A stretch of DNA of 64,000 nt from Leeuwenhoekiella marinoflava DSM 3653 (GTDB lineage Bacteria > Bacteroidota > Bacteroidia > Flavobacteriales > Flavobacteriaceae). The stretch spans positions 186,001 to 250,000 of the forward strand of contig NZ_FQUN01000003.1 in assembly GCF_900129005.1 (NCBI RefSeq), written 5' to 3'. The number at the start of each line of letters is the position of its first letter. The stretch's first letter is position 1. The translations under genes and the position numbers were made by a program. The notes beneath the pieces are model-generated. The model ran no database searches. It was given only the letters and a program-made list of their open reading frames with translations, and was not told where the DNA came from. Shown here piece after piece: positions 1-8,790 of this stretch.

Positions 1-106
1 GGAATGAGCAAAAAAAGTTAATTATAGGCTTTGTTTGCGCTATTTTTAGTACTTTTCCTTCCATTTTTAAGCGAAAAACCCTGTTTTTCGCAGAAACCAG
101 ATTTAT

Positions 107-1102
107 ATGAGTAAAATCACTGCAGCCATAACTGCTGTTGGCGCTTATGTGCCAGAATATGTGCTTACCAATGAAATTTTGGAAACAATGGTCGAGACCA
201 ACGATGAGTGGATCACGACCAGAACAGGAATTAAAGAACGCAGAATTCTAAAAGATCCTGATAAAGGAACTTCTTATTTAGGAATTAAAGCTGCTGAAGA
301 TTTAATCAACAAAAGCGGTGTCGACCCTTCAGAAATCGACATGGTCATTATGGCCACCGCAACTCCAGACCTACTTGTAGCATCTACAGCATCTTATGTA
401 GCTACAAAAATAGGAGCGACTAATGCATTTTCTTACGATTTACAAGCTGCTTGTTCAAGCTTTTTATACGGGATGTCTACTGCTTCGGCCTATATAGCAT
501 CCGGAAAATATAAAAAAGTATTGCTTATAGGAGCAGATAAAATGTCTTCTATAATAGATTATACAGATCGTGCCACATGTATCATTTTTGGTGATGGGGG
601 TGGTGCTGCACTTTTTGAACCTAATGAAGAAGGTTTAGGATTGCAGGATGAGTATTTGAGATCAGACGGTGTAGGTAGAGATTTTCTAAGAATAGAAGGT
701 GGGGGCTCATTAATGCCACCTACTGCAGAAACTGTAGCAAATAAGAAACACTTTGTATATCAAGACGGTAAAACAGTTTTTAAATTTGCCGTTTCTAATA
801 TGGCAGATGTAAGTGAACGCATTATGCAACGCAATAATTTGTCTCATGATGACGTTAGCTGGCTTGTAGCACATCAAGCTAATAAACGTATTATAGATGC
901 GACTGCTAGACGTATGCAACTTGACGACAGTAAGGTGCTTATGAATATTCAGCGGTACGGAAATACTACATCTGCGACATTACCCTTATTATTGAATGAT
1001 TTTGAAAAACGATTCAAAAAAGGAGATAACCTAATATTTGCCGCTTTTGGAGGCGGATTTACTTGGGGGTCCATCTACCTAAAGTGGGCCTACAACGCTT
1101 AA
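107..1102 (+). CDS. fabH: beta-ketoacyl-ACP synthase III (KAS III)
   Basis: This enzyme condenses acetyl-CoA with malonyl-ACP to start type II fatty-acid synthesis in the cytoplasm. At 331 residues it has normal family length. The catalytic triad is visible: Cys116 in the AACSSF motif, His256 in AHQANK and Asn286 in YGNTTSA. The glycine-rich C-terminus (FGGGFTWG) is also typical. The ATG at 107 gives the expected N-terminus (ITAVGAYVP). It lies 30 bp upstream of accB and reads the same way, so fabH, accB and accC form one fatty-acid supply block. In related genomes rpmF and plsX usually precede it, but they would lie outside this window. Confidence 0.97.
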   Translation: MSKITAAITAVGAYVPEYVLTNEILETMVETNDEWITTRTGIKERRILKDPDKGTSYLGIKAAEDLINKSGVDPSEIDMVIMATATPDLLVASTASYVATKIGATNAFSYDLQAACSSFLYGMSTASAYIASGKYKKVLLIGADKMSSIIDYTDRATCIIFGDGGGAALFEPNEEGLGLQDEYLRSDGVGRDFLRIEGGGSLMPPTAETVANKKHFVYQDGKTVFKFAVSNMADVSERIMQRNNLSHDDVSWLVAHQANKRIIDATARRMQLDDSKVLMNIQRYGNTTSATLPLLLNDFEKRFKKGDNLIFAAFGGGFTWGSIYLKWAYNA

Positions 1103-1132
1103 TTTTTTATAATCTAACTAACGTTATTAATT

Positions 1133-1627
1133 ATGGATTTAAAAGAAATTCAGAATCTTATCAAGTTTGTTGCTAAATCTGGCGCAAGCGAGGTAAAACT
1201 TGAGATGGATGATGTAAAAATCACTATTAAAACTGGAGAAGAAAGCAAAGGTGAGACTACGATTCTTCAGCAAGTTCCTATGATGGGTTCTGCAATGCAA
1301 CAGCCGGCTGTACCAGCAGCTCAACCTGTAGCAGCACCTCAGGCCCCTGCTCAGGCAGAAACACCTAAGGCAGATGAAAGCGACAAATATATTACTGTAA
1401 AGTCGCCAATCATAGGTACTTTCTACCGAAAGCCTGCTCCAGACAAACCTACATTTGTTGAGGTTGGAGCAAGTATTAAAGAAGGAGACGTACTTTGTGT
1501 AATTGAAGCAATGAAATTATTCAACGAGATCGAAAGTGAAGTTAGCGGTAAAATCGTTAAGGTTCTTGTTGACGATTCTTCTCCGGTTGAATTTGATCAG
1601 CCATTATTTTTGGTAGATCCTTCGTAA
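1133..1627 (+). CDS. accB: acetyl-CoA carboxylase biotin carboxyl carrier protein
   Basis: AccB carries the biotin that shuttles carboxylate from biotin carboxylase to the carboxyltransferase during malonyl-CoA synthesis. The protein has 164 residues: an N-terminal assembly segment (about 1-40), a flexible Ala/Pro/Gln linker (about 55-80) and a C-terminal biotinyl domain (about 85-164). The biotinylated lysine is Lys128 in the EAMKL motif. Downstream, a 178-bp spacer separates it from accC, which is longer than usual for this pair, but no terminator is evident, so co-transcription is likely. Confidence 0.97.
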   Translation: MDLKEIQNLIKFVAKSGASEVKLEMDDVKITIKTGEESKGETTILQQVPMMGSAMQQPAVPAAQPVAAPQAPAQAETPKADESDKYITVKSPIIGTFYRKPAPDKPTFVEVGASIKEGDVLCVIEAMKLFNEIESEVSGKIVKVLVDDSSPVEFDQPLFLVDPS

Positions 1628-1805
1628 CTTTAGGTAAAAGAAGTTCTTAAGACTATCGGGATATGTTTTTCGAAGTAAGCTAAAGACTTATTTCCTTATG
1701 ATAAGAGGTAAAAATGTTTTAGTATATAAAGTCTCGATATCGAGTAAACCAGATCAATTTTTAAAGGTTAAAGTCTTCTGGCTTCAACTTTAATGCACAA
1801 TAGAT

Positions 1806-3158
1806 ATGTTTAAAAAGATACTTATAGCAAACCGAGGAGAGATCGCTCTTAGAGTGATTAGAACTTGTAAAGAAATGGGCATCAAAACGGTAGCCGTATA
1901 TTCTACTGCAGATGCAGAAAGTTTGCATGTACGTTTTGCTGACGAAGCGGTTTGTATTGGCCCGGCTCCTAGTAGTGAGTCGTACCTGAAGATTGCAAAT
2001 ATTATGGCAGCCGCCGAAATTACAAACGCAGATGCCATTCATCCGGGATATGGTTTTCTTTCAGAGAATGCCCGCTTCTCAAAAATTTGCGAAGAACACG
2101 ATGTGAAGTTTATCGGAGCTTCTCCGGATATGATTTCAAAAATGGGAGATAAGGCTACGGCAAAAGCAACTATGAAAGCTGCTGGTGTACCTTGTGTACC
2201 GGGGAGTGATGGAATTCTTGAAAATTTTGAAGATTGTGAGCGCGTAGCTGAAGAAACCGGATACCCTGTAATGCTTAAAGCAACAGCAGGTGGTGGTGGT
2301 AAAGGTATGCGTGCCGTTTGGAAAAAAGAAGAACTGCGTAAAGCATGGGATTCTGCACGACAAGAAGCTTCTGCTTCTTTCGGTAACGACGGTATGTATA
2401 TGGAAAAGCTTATCGAAGAGCCACGCCACATCGAGATTCAGATTGTAGGAGATAGTAACGGTAAAGCGTGTCATCTTTCTGAGCGTGATTGTTCGGTACA
2501 AAGACGTCACCAGAAACTTACTGAAGAGACTCCATCTCCATTTATGACCGATGAACTTCGTGAAAAAATGGGAACTGCAGCCGTTCGTGCCGCAGAATAC
2601 ATTAAATATGAAGGAGCTGGTACGGTAGAATTCTTAGTAGATAAACATCGCAACTTCTACTTTATGGAAATGAATACGCGTATTCAGGTTGAGCATCCTA
2701 TTACAGAACAGGTTGTAGATTACGACTTGATCCGTGAGCAAATATTAGTTGCTGCAGGTGTTGCTATTTCTGGTAAAAACTATTATCCGCAACTGCACTC
2801 TATTGAATGTCGTATCAATGCAGAAGATCCTTATAATAATTTTAGACCTTCACCGGGTAAGATCACGAACTTGCACGCACCGGGTGGGCATGGGGTTCGT
2901 ATAGATACACACGTGTATAGTGGGTATTCTATCGTACCGAATTACGATTCTATGATTGCTAAATTGATTACTACGGCTCAAACCCGTGAAGAGGCGATCA
3001 ACAAAATGAAGCGTGCGTTAGACGAGTTCGTTATTGAAGGAATCAAAACTACAATACCATTCCACAGACAGTTGATGGATGATCCTGCATATATTTCAGG
3101 AAATTACACCACTGCTTTTATGGACACGTTTGTGATGAATCCTCCTGTAGAGGAATAA
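1806..3158 (+). CDS. accC: biotin carboxylase subunit of acetyl-CoA carboxylase
   Basis: AccC performs ATP-dependent carboxylation of the biotin on AccB. The 450 residues match the stand-alone subunit length. Visible parts are the N-terminal biotin-carboxylase domain ([11 protein letters not shown]), the ATP-grasp glycine loop ([11 protein letters not shown]), the catalytic [12 protein letters not shown] segment and the C-terminal biotin carboxylase domain with RINAEDP. It is the last gene of the fabH-accB-accC block and is followed about 20 bp downstream by a terminator hairpin. The 178-bp spacer in front contains a perfect 12-bp palindrome (CTCGATATCGAG, 1733-1744) of unknown meaning. Confidence 0.97.
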   Translation: MFKKILIANRGEIALRVIRTCKEMGIKTVAVYSTADAESLHVRFADEAVCIGPAPSSESYLKIANIMAAAEITNADAIHPGYGFLSENARFSKICEEHDVKFIGASPDMISKMGDKATAKATMKAAGVPCVPGSDGILENFEDCERVAEETGYPVMLKATAGGGGKGMRAVWKKEELRKAWDSARQEASASFGNDGMYMEKLIEEPRHIEIQIVGDSNGKACHLSERDCSVQRRHQKLTEETPSPFMTDELREKMGTAAVRAAEYIKYEGAGTVEFLVDKHRNFYFMEMNTRIQVEHPITEQVVDYDLIREQILVAAGVAISGKNYYPQLHSIECRINAEDPYNNFRPSPGKITNLHAPGGHGVRIDTHVYSGYSIVPNYDSMIAKLITTAQTREEAINKMKRALDEFVIEGIKTTIPFHRQLMDDPAYISGNYTTAFMDTFVMNPPVEE

Positions 3159-3179
3159 AAAAATCACATAACTATATTT

Positions 3180-3208
3180 AAAACCCTGGGCATCATGCTC
3201 GGGTTTTT
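3180..3208 (+). terminator. rho-independent terminator after accC
   Basis: AAACCC...GGGTTT arms with an inner GGGCAT/ATGCTC pairing form a hairpin that is followed directly by a run of T. It closes the fabH-accB-accC unit. Confidence 0.75.
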
Positions 3209-3216
3209 TGCTTTTT

Positions 3217-3292
3217 GGGCATTACCTACTACCGTTTGGGTCGGGCCTGCCGGCAAAGGCAGGTTTTCACGGCTCGCTTTCTGCAATCTTTG
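3217..3292. repeat. GC-richer intergenic repeat remnant
   Basis: This stretch is clearly richer in GC than its surroundings and resembles the dispersed palindromic intergenic elements seen in flavobacterial genomes (GGGCATTACC start, GGGTCGGG core). It contains a perfect hairpin with CCTGCC (3246-3251) and GGCAGG (3258-3263) arms. No second copy was found in this window, so the repeat assignment rests on general familiarity and is tentative. Confidence 0.4.
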
Positions 3293-3299
3293 GTTTGTT

Positions 3300-3665
3300 A
3301 TGCATGTAAACACAATAACTCTTTCTTATTGAGAATATAAATCCAGGTTTTCTAAAGTAGATTTTACAATTTTAGGCAGCGGGATCACAGGTCTCAAGTG
3401 TGCATTATATTTGCGTGTGCTTCATCCTTCGCAAAGATTTTAATTTTGGAGCGCGGCAATCTTCCGGAGGGAGCAAGTACAAAAAATGCAGGCTTCGCTT
3501 GTTTTAGAAGTCTCTCAGAGCATATTGCAGATTTAGGCAAGCATAATGAAGAAGAATTGCTTCAGCTTATAAAAATGTGCGTCAAATGCTTAAACCTGTT
3601 ACGGAAAACCGTGGGTGATTTCAGCAATTGGTTATACAAATAATGGAGGTTATAAACTTTTTTAA
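3300..3665 (+). pseudogene. decayed FAD-dependent (DAO-type) oxidoreductase remnant
   Basis: Conceptual repair of three lesions restores about 120 residues of the N-terminus of a D-amino-acid-oxidase-like flavoprotein. From an ATG at 3300 the frame reads LSY then TGA at 3330 (the family usually has Trp here), continues through the FAD-binding TILGSGITGL motif, loses frame between about 3425 and 3433, resumes as ILILERG...GASTKNAGFACF, and shifts again near 3630 into AIGYTNNGGY before a stop at 3663. Family members are roughly 370 residues, so about two thirds of the gene is gone. The remnant ends 2 bp before the stop codon of the convergent ABC gene, which suggests a deletion joined the two. 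The longest open frame left is only 81 codons from a GTG. Confidence 0.8.
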
Positions 3666-3667
3666 AA

Positions 3668-4594
3668 CTAAACATCAATTTTCAGGAAAAGATCTTCACC
3701 CTTTTCAAAGGCTTTATTTGTGTTAAAATAGACTTTTTCGTTATTGAAAATTCCTTCAACTAAATAATAACTTCCTTTAAAATAGCTTTTTAAAATTTCA
3801 ACTTCGATAGCGGTTTCATCTTCTGAAATTTTTAGCTGATGCGGCATTAACAGAAGGGTTTTGCCGTCAATTTCTAGTTCATTGATATCACTAAAAAATG
3901 AAGCTACATAGGCATCTTTTGGGTTTTGAAATAAAGCTTCCGGAGTGTCGGTTTGTATAAATGTACCGTCACGCATCATTTTGATTTCGTCAGAGAAAGA
4001 CAGCGCTTCTTCGCTGTCGTGCGTGGCTGTGATGCAGGTAATCTCTTCTTTTTTCAGGTATGCATAAAGATTTCGTCGCAAGGCATTCCTTCTAAAATTA
4101 TCAATATGACTAAAAGGCTCATCCAGTAATAACAATTCGGGTTCTTTAGCAATAGCACGCGCTAGCGCTACGCGTTGTTTTTGACCACCGCTCAACAATT
4201 TAACGTGAACCTCAGCAAAGGCAGTCATAGCTACGACTTCTAATAATTCAGCTATGCGCTCTTTACGATGTTGCATAAATCGGCGGGAAAGATGTTTTCC
4301 AATATTATCTGCTACCGAAATATAAGGCATCAAATCAAAATCTTGAGCGAGATATTTGATAAAAGGTTCGCCGGGAACAAGATTAAAATTAGGACCTAAA
4401 AGTTCGTTATCATCCCAAGAAACCGTTCCATTTTCTACGTGAAGCAGGCCATAAATGATTTTAAGGAGCGTGCTTTTACCGCAGCCACTTTCCCCCAGAA
4501 TGGAAATATGCGTTCCTTTTTCAACTGAAAAATCAAGGTTTTTTAAAACGATTTCTTCGGTGTACCCAAAGTGTTGTATTTTAACGTTTAGCAT
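3668..4594 (-). CDS. ABC transporter ATP-binding protein, orphan
   Basis: This is a cytoplasmic ATPase subunit of an ABC importer, 308 residues. Visible motifs are Walker A (GESGCGKST, 34-42), the Q-loop (QDFDL, about 84), the signature LSGGQKQ (134-140), Walker B (LLLLDEP, 154-160) and the switch His in ATHDSEE. The C-terminal 90 residues form an extra domain like the regulatory (TOBE-like) tail of Fbp/Pot-type ATPases. Those subfamilies carry ferric iron, polyamines, thiamine or sulfate, so the substrate cannot be set. No permease or binding protein lies nearby, so its membrane partner must be encoded elsewhere or be missing. It converges with the oxidoreductase pseudogene. Confidence 0.85.
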   Translation of the reverse strand: MLNVKIQHFGYTEEIVLKNLDFSVEKGTHISILGESGCGKSTLLKIIYGLLHVENGTVSWDDNELLGPNFNLVPGEPFIKYLAQDFDLMPYISVADNIGKHLSRRFMQHRKERIAELLEVVAMTAFAEVHVKLLSGGQKQRVALARAIAKEPELLLLDEPFSHIDNFRRNALRRNLYAYLKKEEITCITATHDSEEALSFSDEIKMMRDGTFIQTDTPEALFQNPKDAYVASFFSDINELEIDGKTLLLMPHQLKISEDETAIEVEILKSYFKGSYYLVEGIFNNEKVYFNTNKAFEKGEDLFLKIDV

Positions 4595-4684
4595 TTATAA
4601 AAAATTAGCAGTTGATACATTTTATAATCTGACTCTATCCTTTTATATTAAACATACTCAATGGTAATTTAAATATAGCTTCTT

Positions 4685-4891
4685 ATGGATAATTTTATCA
4701 TACTATATCTGGTTCTTGGTTTAGCTCTTCTGATGTGGGCTTTAATTGATTTAGTACAAAATCATAATTTAAAAAGAAATCAGAAAGCAGTGCTGTTGAT
4801 TCTACTCGTTGTTCTACCAGTGATAGGCTCTATAATCTATTTTCAATTTAAGAACAGGAATAGAAAAAGGAGTACTTATTTTTCAAGATAA
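4685..4891 (+). CDS. small two-TM membrane protein, PLDc_N-like
   Basis: A 68-residue protein with two hydrophobic segments (about 3-23 and 33-52) joined by a polar loop containing a Asp-Leu-Val-Gln-Asn turn, and a basic Arg/Lys-rich C-terminus. The pattern matches the short stand-alone proteins of the phospholipase_D-nuclease N-terminal (PLDc_N) domain family, which span the membrane twice and have no known activity alone. It is transcribed away from the ABC gene. Its stop codon is followed immediately by a copy of a dispersed repeat. Confidence 0.7.
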   Translation: MDNFIILYLVLGLALLMWALIDLVQNHNLKRNQKAVLLILLVVLPVIGSIIYFQFKNRNRKRSTYFSR

Positions 4892-5002
4892 TTGGCACCG
4901 CCAAAAGGTTTAATATCGCGTTCCGATAGGTATCGAGATGCCTCGAAATTGAATATTTGTTTCTAATGAATGCCTCGTAGACTTGCCCCGAGGTAGTTTA
5001 CT
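4892..5002. repeat. dispersed ~100-bp repeat, copy A
   Basis: The element begins TTGGCACCGCCAAA and ends CCCCGAGGTAGTTTACT; other copies lie at 8668-8790 and 34356-34453, all in the same orientation. This copy is diverged in its middle (it reads TATCGCGTTCCGATAGG where the others have a ACCCCGAGG stem) but keeps the TTTGTTTCTAA and GAATGCCTCGTAG core. It starts on the base after the stop codon of the upstream small membrane gene. Confidence 0.85.
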
Positions 5003-5008
5003 TAAACA

Positions 5009-5048
5009 AAAAAAACCTCACAGTCTGTTAAAAGCTGTGAGGTCTTTT
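5009..5048 (-). terminator. terminator (bidirectional) after the prolyl oligopeptidase gene
   Basis: ACCTCACAG (5015-5023) pairs with CTGTGAGGT (5035-5043). T-rich runs flank the hairpin on both strands, so it can serve the minus-strand peptidase gene and stop transcripts arriving on the plus strand. Confidence 0.8.
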
Positions 5049-5080
5049 ATTTAAGAGTTCCCCCTTTGGGGGATAGGGGC

Positions 5081-7255
5081 CTAGCCTTTAATTTCTGATT
5101 TTGTTTTTTCGGGAAGTACATCAAATCCCATATTGTAGAGCGTAAAGGCAAAAATGTCTGCCGTTTGCTCTATTTGCTTACTTACGGGAGTTCCTGCACC
5201 GTGACCGGCATCAGTTTCTATTCGGATTAAAACCGGAGCGTCACCTGCTTGTTTTTCCTGCAGTTCTGCAGCAAATTTAAAACTATGTGCCGGTACTACA
5301 CGGTCGTCATGATCACCTGTAGTAACTAAAGTTGCGGGATATTTTGTTCCTGCTTTTACATTGTGAACAGGTGAATAACCTTTGATGTAGTCAAACATCT
5401 CTTTGCTGTCTTCTGAAGTACCGTAATCGTACGCCCAACCCGCACCAGCAGTAAACGTATGATAGCGCAGCATGTCCATCACGCCAACAGCGGGCAATGC
5501 TACTTGCATCAAATCGGGTCTTTGTGTCATTGCAGCACCAACGAGTAAACCGCCGTTAGAACCCCCGCGAACGGCCAGATAATCGCTAGATGTATAGTTT
5601 TCTGAAATCAGGTATTCTGCAGCAGCGATAAAATCATCAAACACGTTTTGCTTTTGCAGTTTAGTCCCTGCATCGTGCCACTCTTTACCATATTCACCAC
5701 CACCACGTAAATTAGGAACTGCATATACACCACCCATTTCCATCCAGATTGCATTGGTGATGCTGAAAGAAGGCGTTAATGAAATATTGAATCCGCCATA
5801 CCCGTATAGAATAGTCGGGTTTTTACCGTTAAGCTTCAATCCTTTTTTGAAGGTAATAATCATAGGCACTTTTGTACCGTCTTTTGAAGTATAAAATACC
5901 TGCTTACTCTCGTAATTTTCCGGATTGAAATTAATCGCGGGCTTGCGGAATAATTCAGATTCTCCAGATTCGATAGTGTATTTATAGATACTTCCTGGAG
6001 TGGTATAATTGGTAAAGCTGTAATACAATTCGGTTTCTTCTTTTTTAGCACCAAAACCGCCTGCGCTACCTATACCCGGTAACTCAACTTCACGCACTAA
6101 ATTTCCGTCATAATCGTATTGCTTGATTTGGGAAACCGCGTCAACCATATATTCTGCAAAAAAGTAACCGCCACCTGTTCTGGGTGAAAGTACATTTTCG
6201 GTTTCGGGAATAAAATCTATCTAGTTCTCTGGAGTAGGGTTTGAAGCATCAACCGTAACAATTTTCTGGTTTGGCGCATCTTTATCGGTAACGATATACA
6301 GCTTAGAACCTACATTTTCAATAATGGAAGTATTTGTATCCTCATTAGCTACAATCGCAACAAAATCAGCATTGGGTTTTGTAAGATCTTTAATAAAAAG
6401 CTTGTTACCAGAAGTTGCATTACTAGCACTTAAAATGAGGTATTTATTATCTTCTGTGGTACCGGCACTAATATAACGATGTTTTTGTTCCTGCGTTCCG
6501 CCAAAAATTAATTCGTCTTCTTTTTGAGGTGTATTTAATTTATGGTAAAACACTTTATGCTGATCTGTTTTTGCTGAAAGTTCGCTACCATCAGGCTTGT
6601 CGTAACTCGAGTAGTAGAAGCCGTCATTTTCTTTCCAGGAAATTCCGCTAAACTTGATATCTACCAAAGTATCTTCGGTAATTTCTCTAGTCTCGGCATT
6701 CATTACCAAAACTTTACGCCAGTCGCTTCCACCTTCCGAAATGCTGTAAGCCGCTAGTTTTCCGTTGTCTGAAAAACTAAGTCCGCCCAGAGAAATGGTT
6801 CCATCTTCCGAAAAAGTATTGGGATCTAAAAATATTGCTGCAGTAGAAGGGTCTTCATCGGTCTTGTAGCGGTAAATGACATATTGATTTTGGAGTCCGT
6901 CATTTTTATAAAAATAGGTGTAATCACCTTCTTTAAAAGGAGCTCCTATCTTCTCATAATTCCATATTTTTTCAAGTTTTTGCTTGATTTCCTCTTTAAA
7001 AGGAATTTTATCTAAATAGCCAAAAGTAACTTTGTTTTCAGCTTTAACCCAAGCTTCAGTTTCTGCGCTGCGGTCGTCTTCAAGCCAGCGATAGGGGTCG
7101 GGAACTTCGGTGCCAAAATACGTATCTACGGTATCCACTTTTTTAGTTTCGGGATAATTCACTGCCATTTCAGGAGATTTTTTTTCTTTGGTTTCACAAG
7201 CGCTAAACAACAAGGTAAAAGCGCCTAAATAAGCTAGTTTTTTCATTTTAAGCAA
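5081..7255 (-). pseudogene. prolyl oligopeptidase (S9A), interrupted by one in-frame amber stop
   Basis: A serine peptidase that would cut short peptides after proline in the periplasm or at the outer membrane. Two open frames (6221-7255 and 5081-6148) are in the same frame and are separated only by a TAG at 6221-6223, within the context TPEN[14 protein letters not shown], where relatives have Trp (TGG to TAG). Read through, the protein would be about 720 residues, a normal S9A length. The first part has a lipoprotein signal (LLFSAC) and most of the beta-propeller; the second has the catalytic Ser in GGSNGG, Asp in DHDDRVV and His in DAGHGAG. The better start is the ATG at 7246 (MKKLAY). No other damage is seen, so the lesion is recent, a sequencing error or suppressed. 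Confidence 0.85.
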
Positions 7256-7286
7256 ATTGAATTGATTTCAAATATACTCAATAAAA

Positions 7287-7317
7287 AAACCTCTTGAACA
7301 CCGTGCTCAAGAGGTTT
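7287..7317 (-). terminator. terminator after asd
   Basis: AAACCTCTTGA pairs with TCAAGAGGTTT with a short inner CAC/GTG extension. In the minus direction the hairpin is followed by TTTTTTATT, as expected for the end of asd. Confidence 0.85.
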
Positions 7318-7352
7318 CTCTCTTTAAAACCTATTTTTTATATCAAATCAGA

Positions 7353-8342
7353 TTACACCAATTCTTTAGCTGCTAAATATTCAGCGATTTGTACTGCGTT
7401 TGTCGCAGCACCTTTGCGTAAGTTATCTGCGACAACCCACATATTCAAGGTGTTTTCCTGAGAAAAATCACGGCGTAAACGCCCTACAAAAACATCATTC
7501 TTTCCTTCTGCATAAATAGGCATTGGGTAGGTGTTGGTATCCGGATTATCCTGAACCGTAACACCCTCCTGAGCTTGTAAAATCTGACGTACTTCAGCCA
7601 AATCAAAATCATTCTCAAACTGCACGTTAATCGCTTCAGAGTGACCACCCACAACCGGGATGCGCACAGCTGTGGCGGTAACCGCAATAGATTTATCACC
7701 TAAAATCTTCTGAGTTTCATTAACGAGTTTCATTTCTTCTTTAGTGTAGCCATTGTCGGTAAATACATCACAAGCAGGAATCGCGTTGCGGTGAATAGGA
7801 TATGGGTAAGCCATTTCGCCTTGCTCACCTTTGTACTCATTTTCTAATTGCTGAACGGCTTTAACACCGGTTCCTGTAATAGACTGGTATGTAGAAATGA
7901 CCAGACGCTTGATTTTATATTTTTTATGCAACGGTGCTAATGCTAAAACCATCTGAATTGTAGAGCAATTCGGATTTGCAATAATTTTATCAGTATCTTC
8001 TAATTCTGAAGCGTTGATCTCAGGAACGATAAGCTTTTTCTCAGGATCCATTCTCCAGGCAGAAGAGTTGTCTACAACTGTAGTACCCACTGCTGCAAAT
8101 TTAGGGGCAAATTCTAATGAGGTAGCTCCACCGGCAGAAAATATAGCTATATCCGGGCGTGCAGCGATAGCATCTTCCATAGAGCTAATGGTATAGTCTT
8201 TACCTTTATACGAAACAGTTTTACCTACCGATCGCGCGCTTGCTACCGGTATCAATTCGGTTATTGGGAAGTTGCGTTCTGCTAATACTTGCAACATTAC
8301 ATGGCCTACCATCCCGGTAGCGCCTACAACAGCTACTTTCAT
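7353..8342 (-). CDS. asd: aspartate-semialdehyde dehydrogenase
   Basis: Reduces aspartyl phosphate to aspartate semialdehyde with NADPH, the branch point to lysine, diaminopimelate, threonine and methionine. The 329 residues begin with the nucleotide-binding GATGMVG loop; the catalytic cysteine is in NPNCSTIQM, and the active-site His lies in the GGHSEA segment. It is the downstream end of a minus-strand series tdk, alr, mscL, asd, of which asd appears to have its own promoter and a strong terminator. Confidence 0.96.
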   Translation of the reverse strand: MKVAVVGATGMVGHVMLQVLAERNFPITELIPVASARSVGKTVSYKGKDYTISSMEDAIAARPDIAIFSAGGATSLEFAPKFAAVGTTVVDNSSAWRMDPEKKLIVPEINASELEDTDKIIANPNCSTIQMVLALAPLHKKYKIKRLVISTYQSITGTGVKAVQQLENEYKGEQGEMAYPYPIHRNAIPACDVFTDNGYTKEEMKLVNETQKILGDKSIAVTATAVRIPVVGGHSEAINVQFENDFDLAEVRQILQAQEGVTVQDNPDTNTYPMPIYAEGKNDVFVGRLRRDFSQENTLNMWVVADNLRKGAATNAVQIAEYLAAKELV

Positions 8343-8587
8343 AATCTATTATTTAGCGTATCTATAAGCTCAAAAAATTGAGTGTACTAATTGGTTTAAA
8401 TAGTTAAGCTGAAAAACCAGCTAAACACCGAAGATTGCCTTATTACAAAGTGATTTACCTCGGGGAGGCCAAAAGTAGTAACACTTTATAAAATAGTAGA
8501 CTAACTTCTTAAAAATATACACATTTGTTTAAAAAGTGACATTTTGTGAATTTTAAATACATTTTGTTATTTATATAACAAAAAAAG
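8343..8587. other. long leader and intergenic region upstream of asd
   Basis: No gene is seen here. Read on the minus strand it holds a candidate -7 element (8470-8477), then a leader of about 120 bases with two small hairpins, CCTCCCCGAGG and AGCTGGTTTTTCAGCT. The 9 bases ACCTCGGGG near 8456 match the end of the dispersed repeat in reverse and may be a fragment of it. Nothing matches a riboswitch class known to me. Confidence 0.4.
8470..8477 (-). promoter_or_regulatory. candidate -7 element for asd
   Basis: TACTTTTG on the minus strand fits the Bacteroidota TAnnTTTG consensus. No clear -33 TTG is present at the expected distance, and the leader to the asd ATG would be about 120 bases. Confidence 0.35.
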
Positions 8588-8612
8588 AACCCTCAAATTT
8601 CTCTGAGGGTTT
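8588..8612 (-). terminator. terminator downstream of mscL
   Basis: AACCCTCA pairs with TGAGGGTT; on the minus strand it is followed by TTCTTTTTTT. A copy of the dispersed repeat sits between it and the mscL stop codon, so the transcript end would include the repeat. Confidence 0.75.
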
Positions 8613-8667
8613 AATTAAAATAAAGTCTGCAGTGTAGCGGTTTGTGCTTGACGCACGAAACTTTTTA

Positions 8668-8790
8668 TTGGCACCGCCAAAGGGGTTAATACCCCGAGGC
8701 TTGCCTCAAAATTGAAAATTTGTTTCTAACGAATGCCTCGTGGGCTTGTCTTTGTCAGATACATACAGGCTTGCCCCGAGGTAGTTTACT
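8668..8790. repeat. dispersed ~100-bp repeat, copy B
   Basis: Starts TTGGCACCGCCAAAGG and ends CCCCGAGGTAGTTTACT. Relative to the copy at 34356-34453 it has an insertion of about 25 bases just before the last hairpin (around 8742-8768). Its last bases include the mscL stop codon (TTA at 8786-8788 read in reverse), so the element abuts or even supplies the end of that gene. Confidence 0.85.

Noticed and set aside
1-21. Reading frame tail GMSKKS ending in TAA at 19-21, possibly the 3' end of an upstream gene such as plsX
   Set aside because: Only six codons are visible; any frame would show a stop by chance, so it cannot be called as a gene.
1628-1805. Riboswitch between accB and accC
   Set aside because: Only a 12-bp palindrome and a weak CCAGA/TCTGG pairing are seen; they match no class I know.
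6148-6221. Two separate peptidase genes
   Set aside because: Both halves are in the same frame with only the TAG between them, and neither is complete as a peptidase, so one interrupted gene is the better description.
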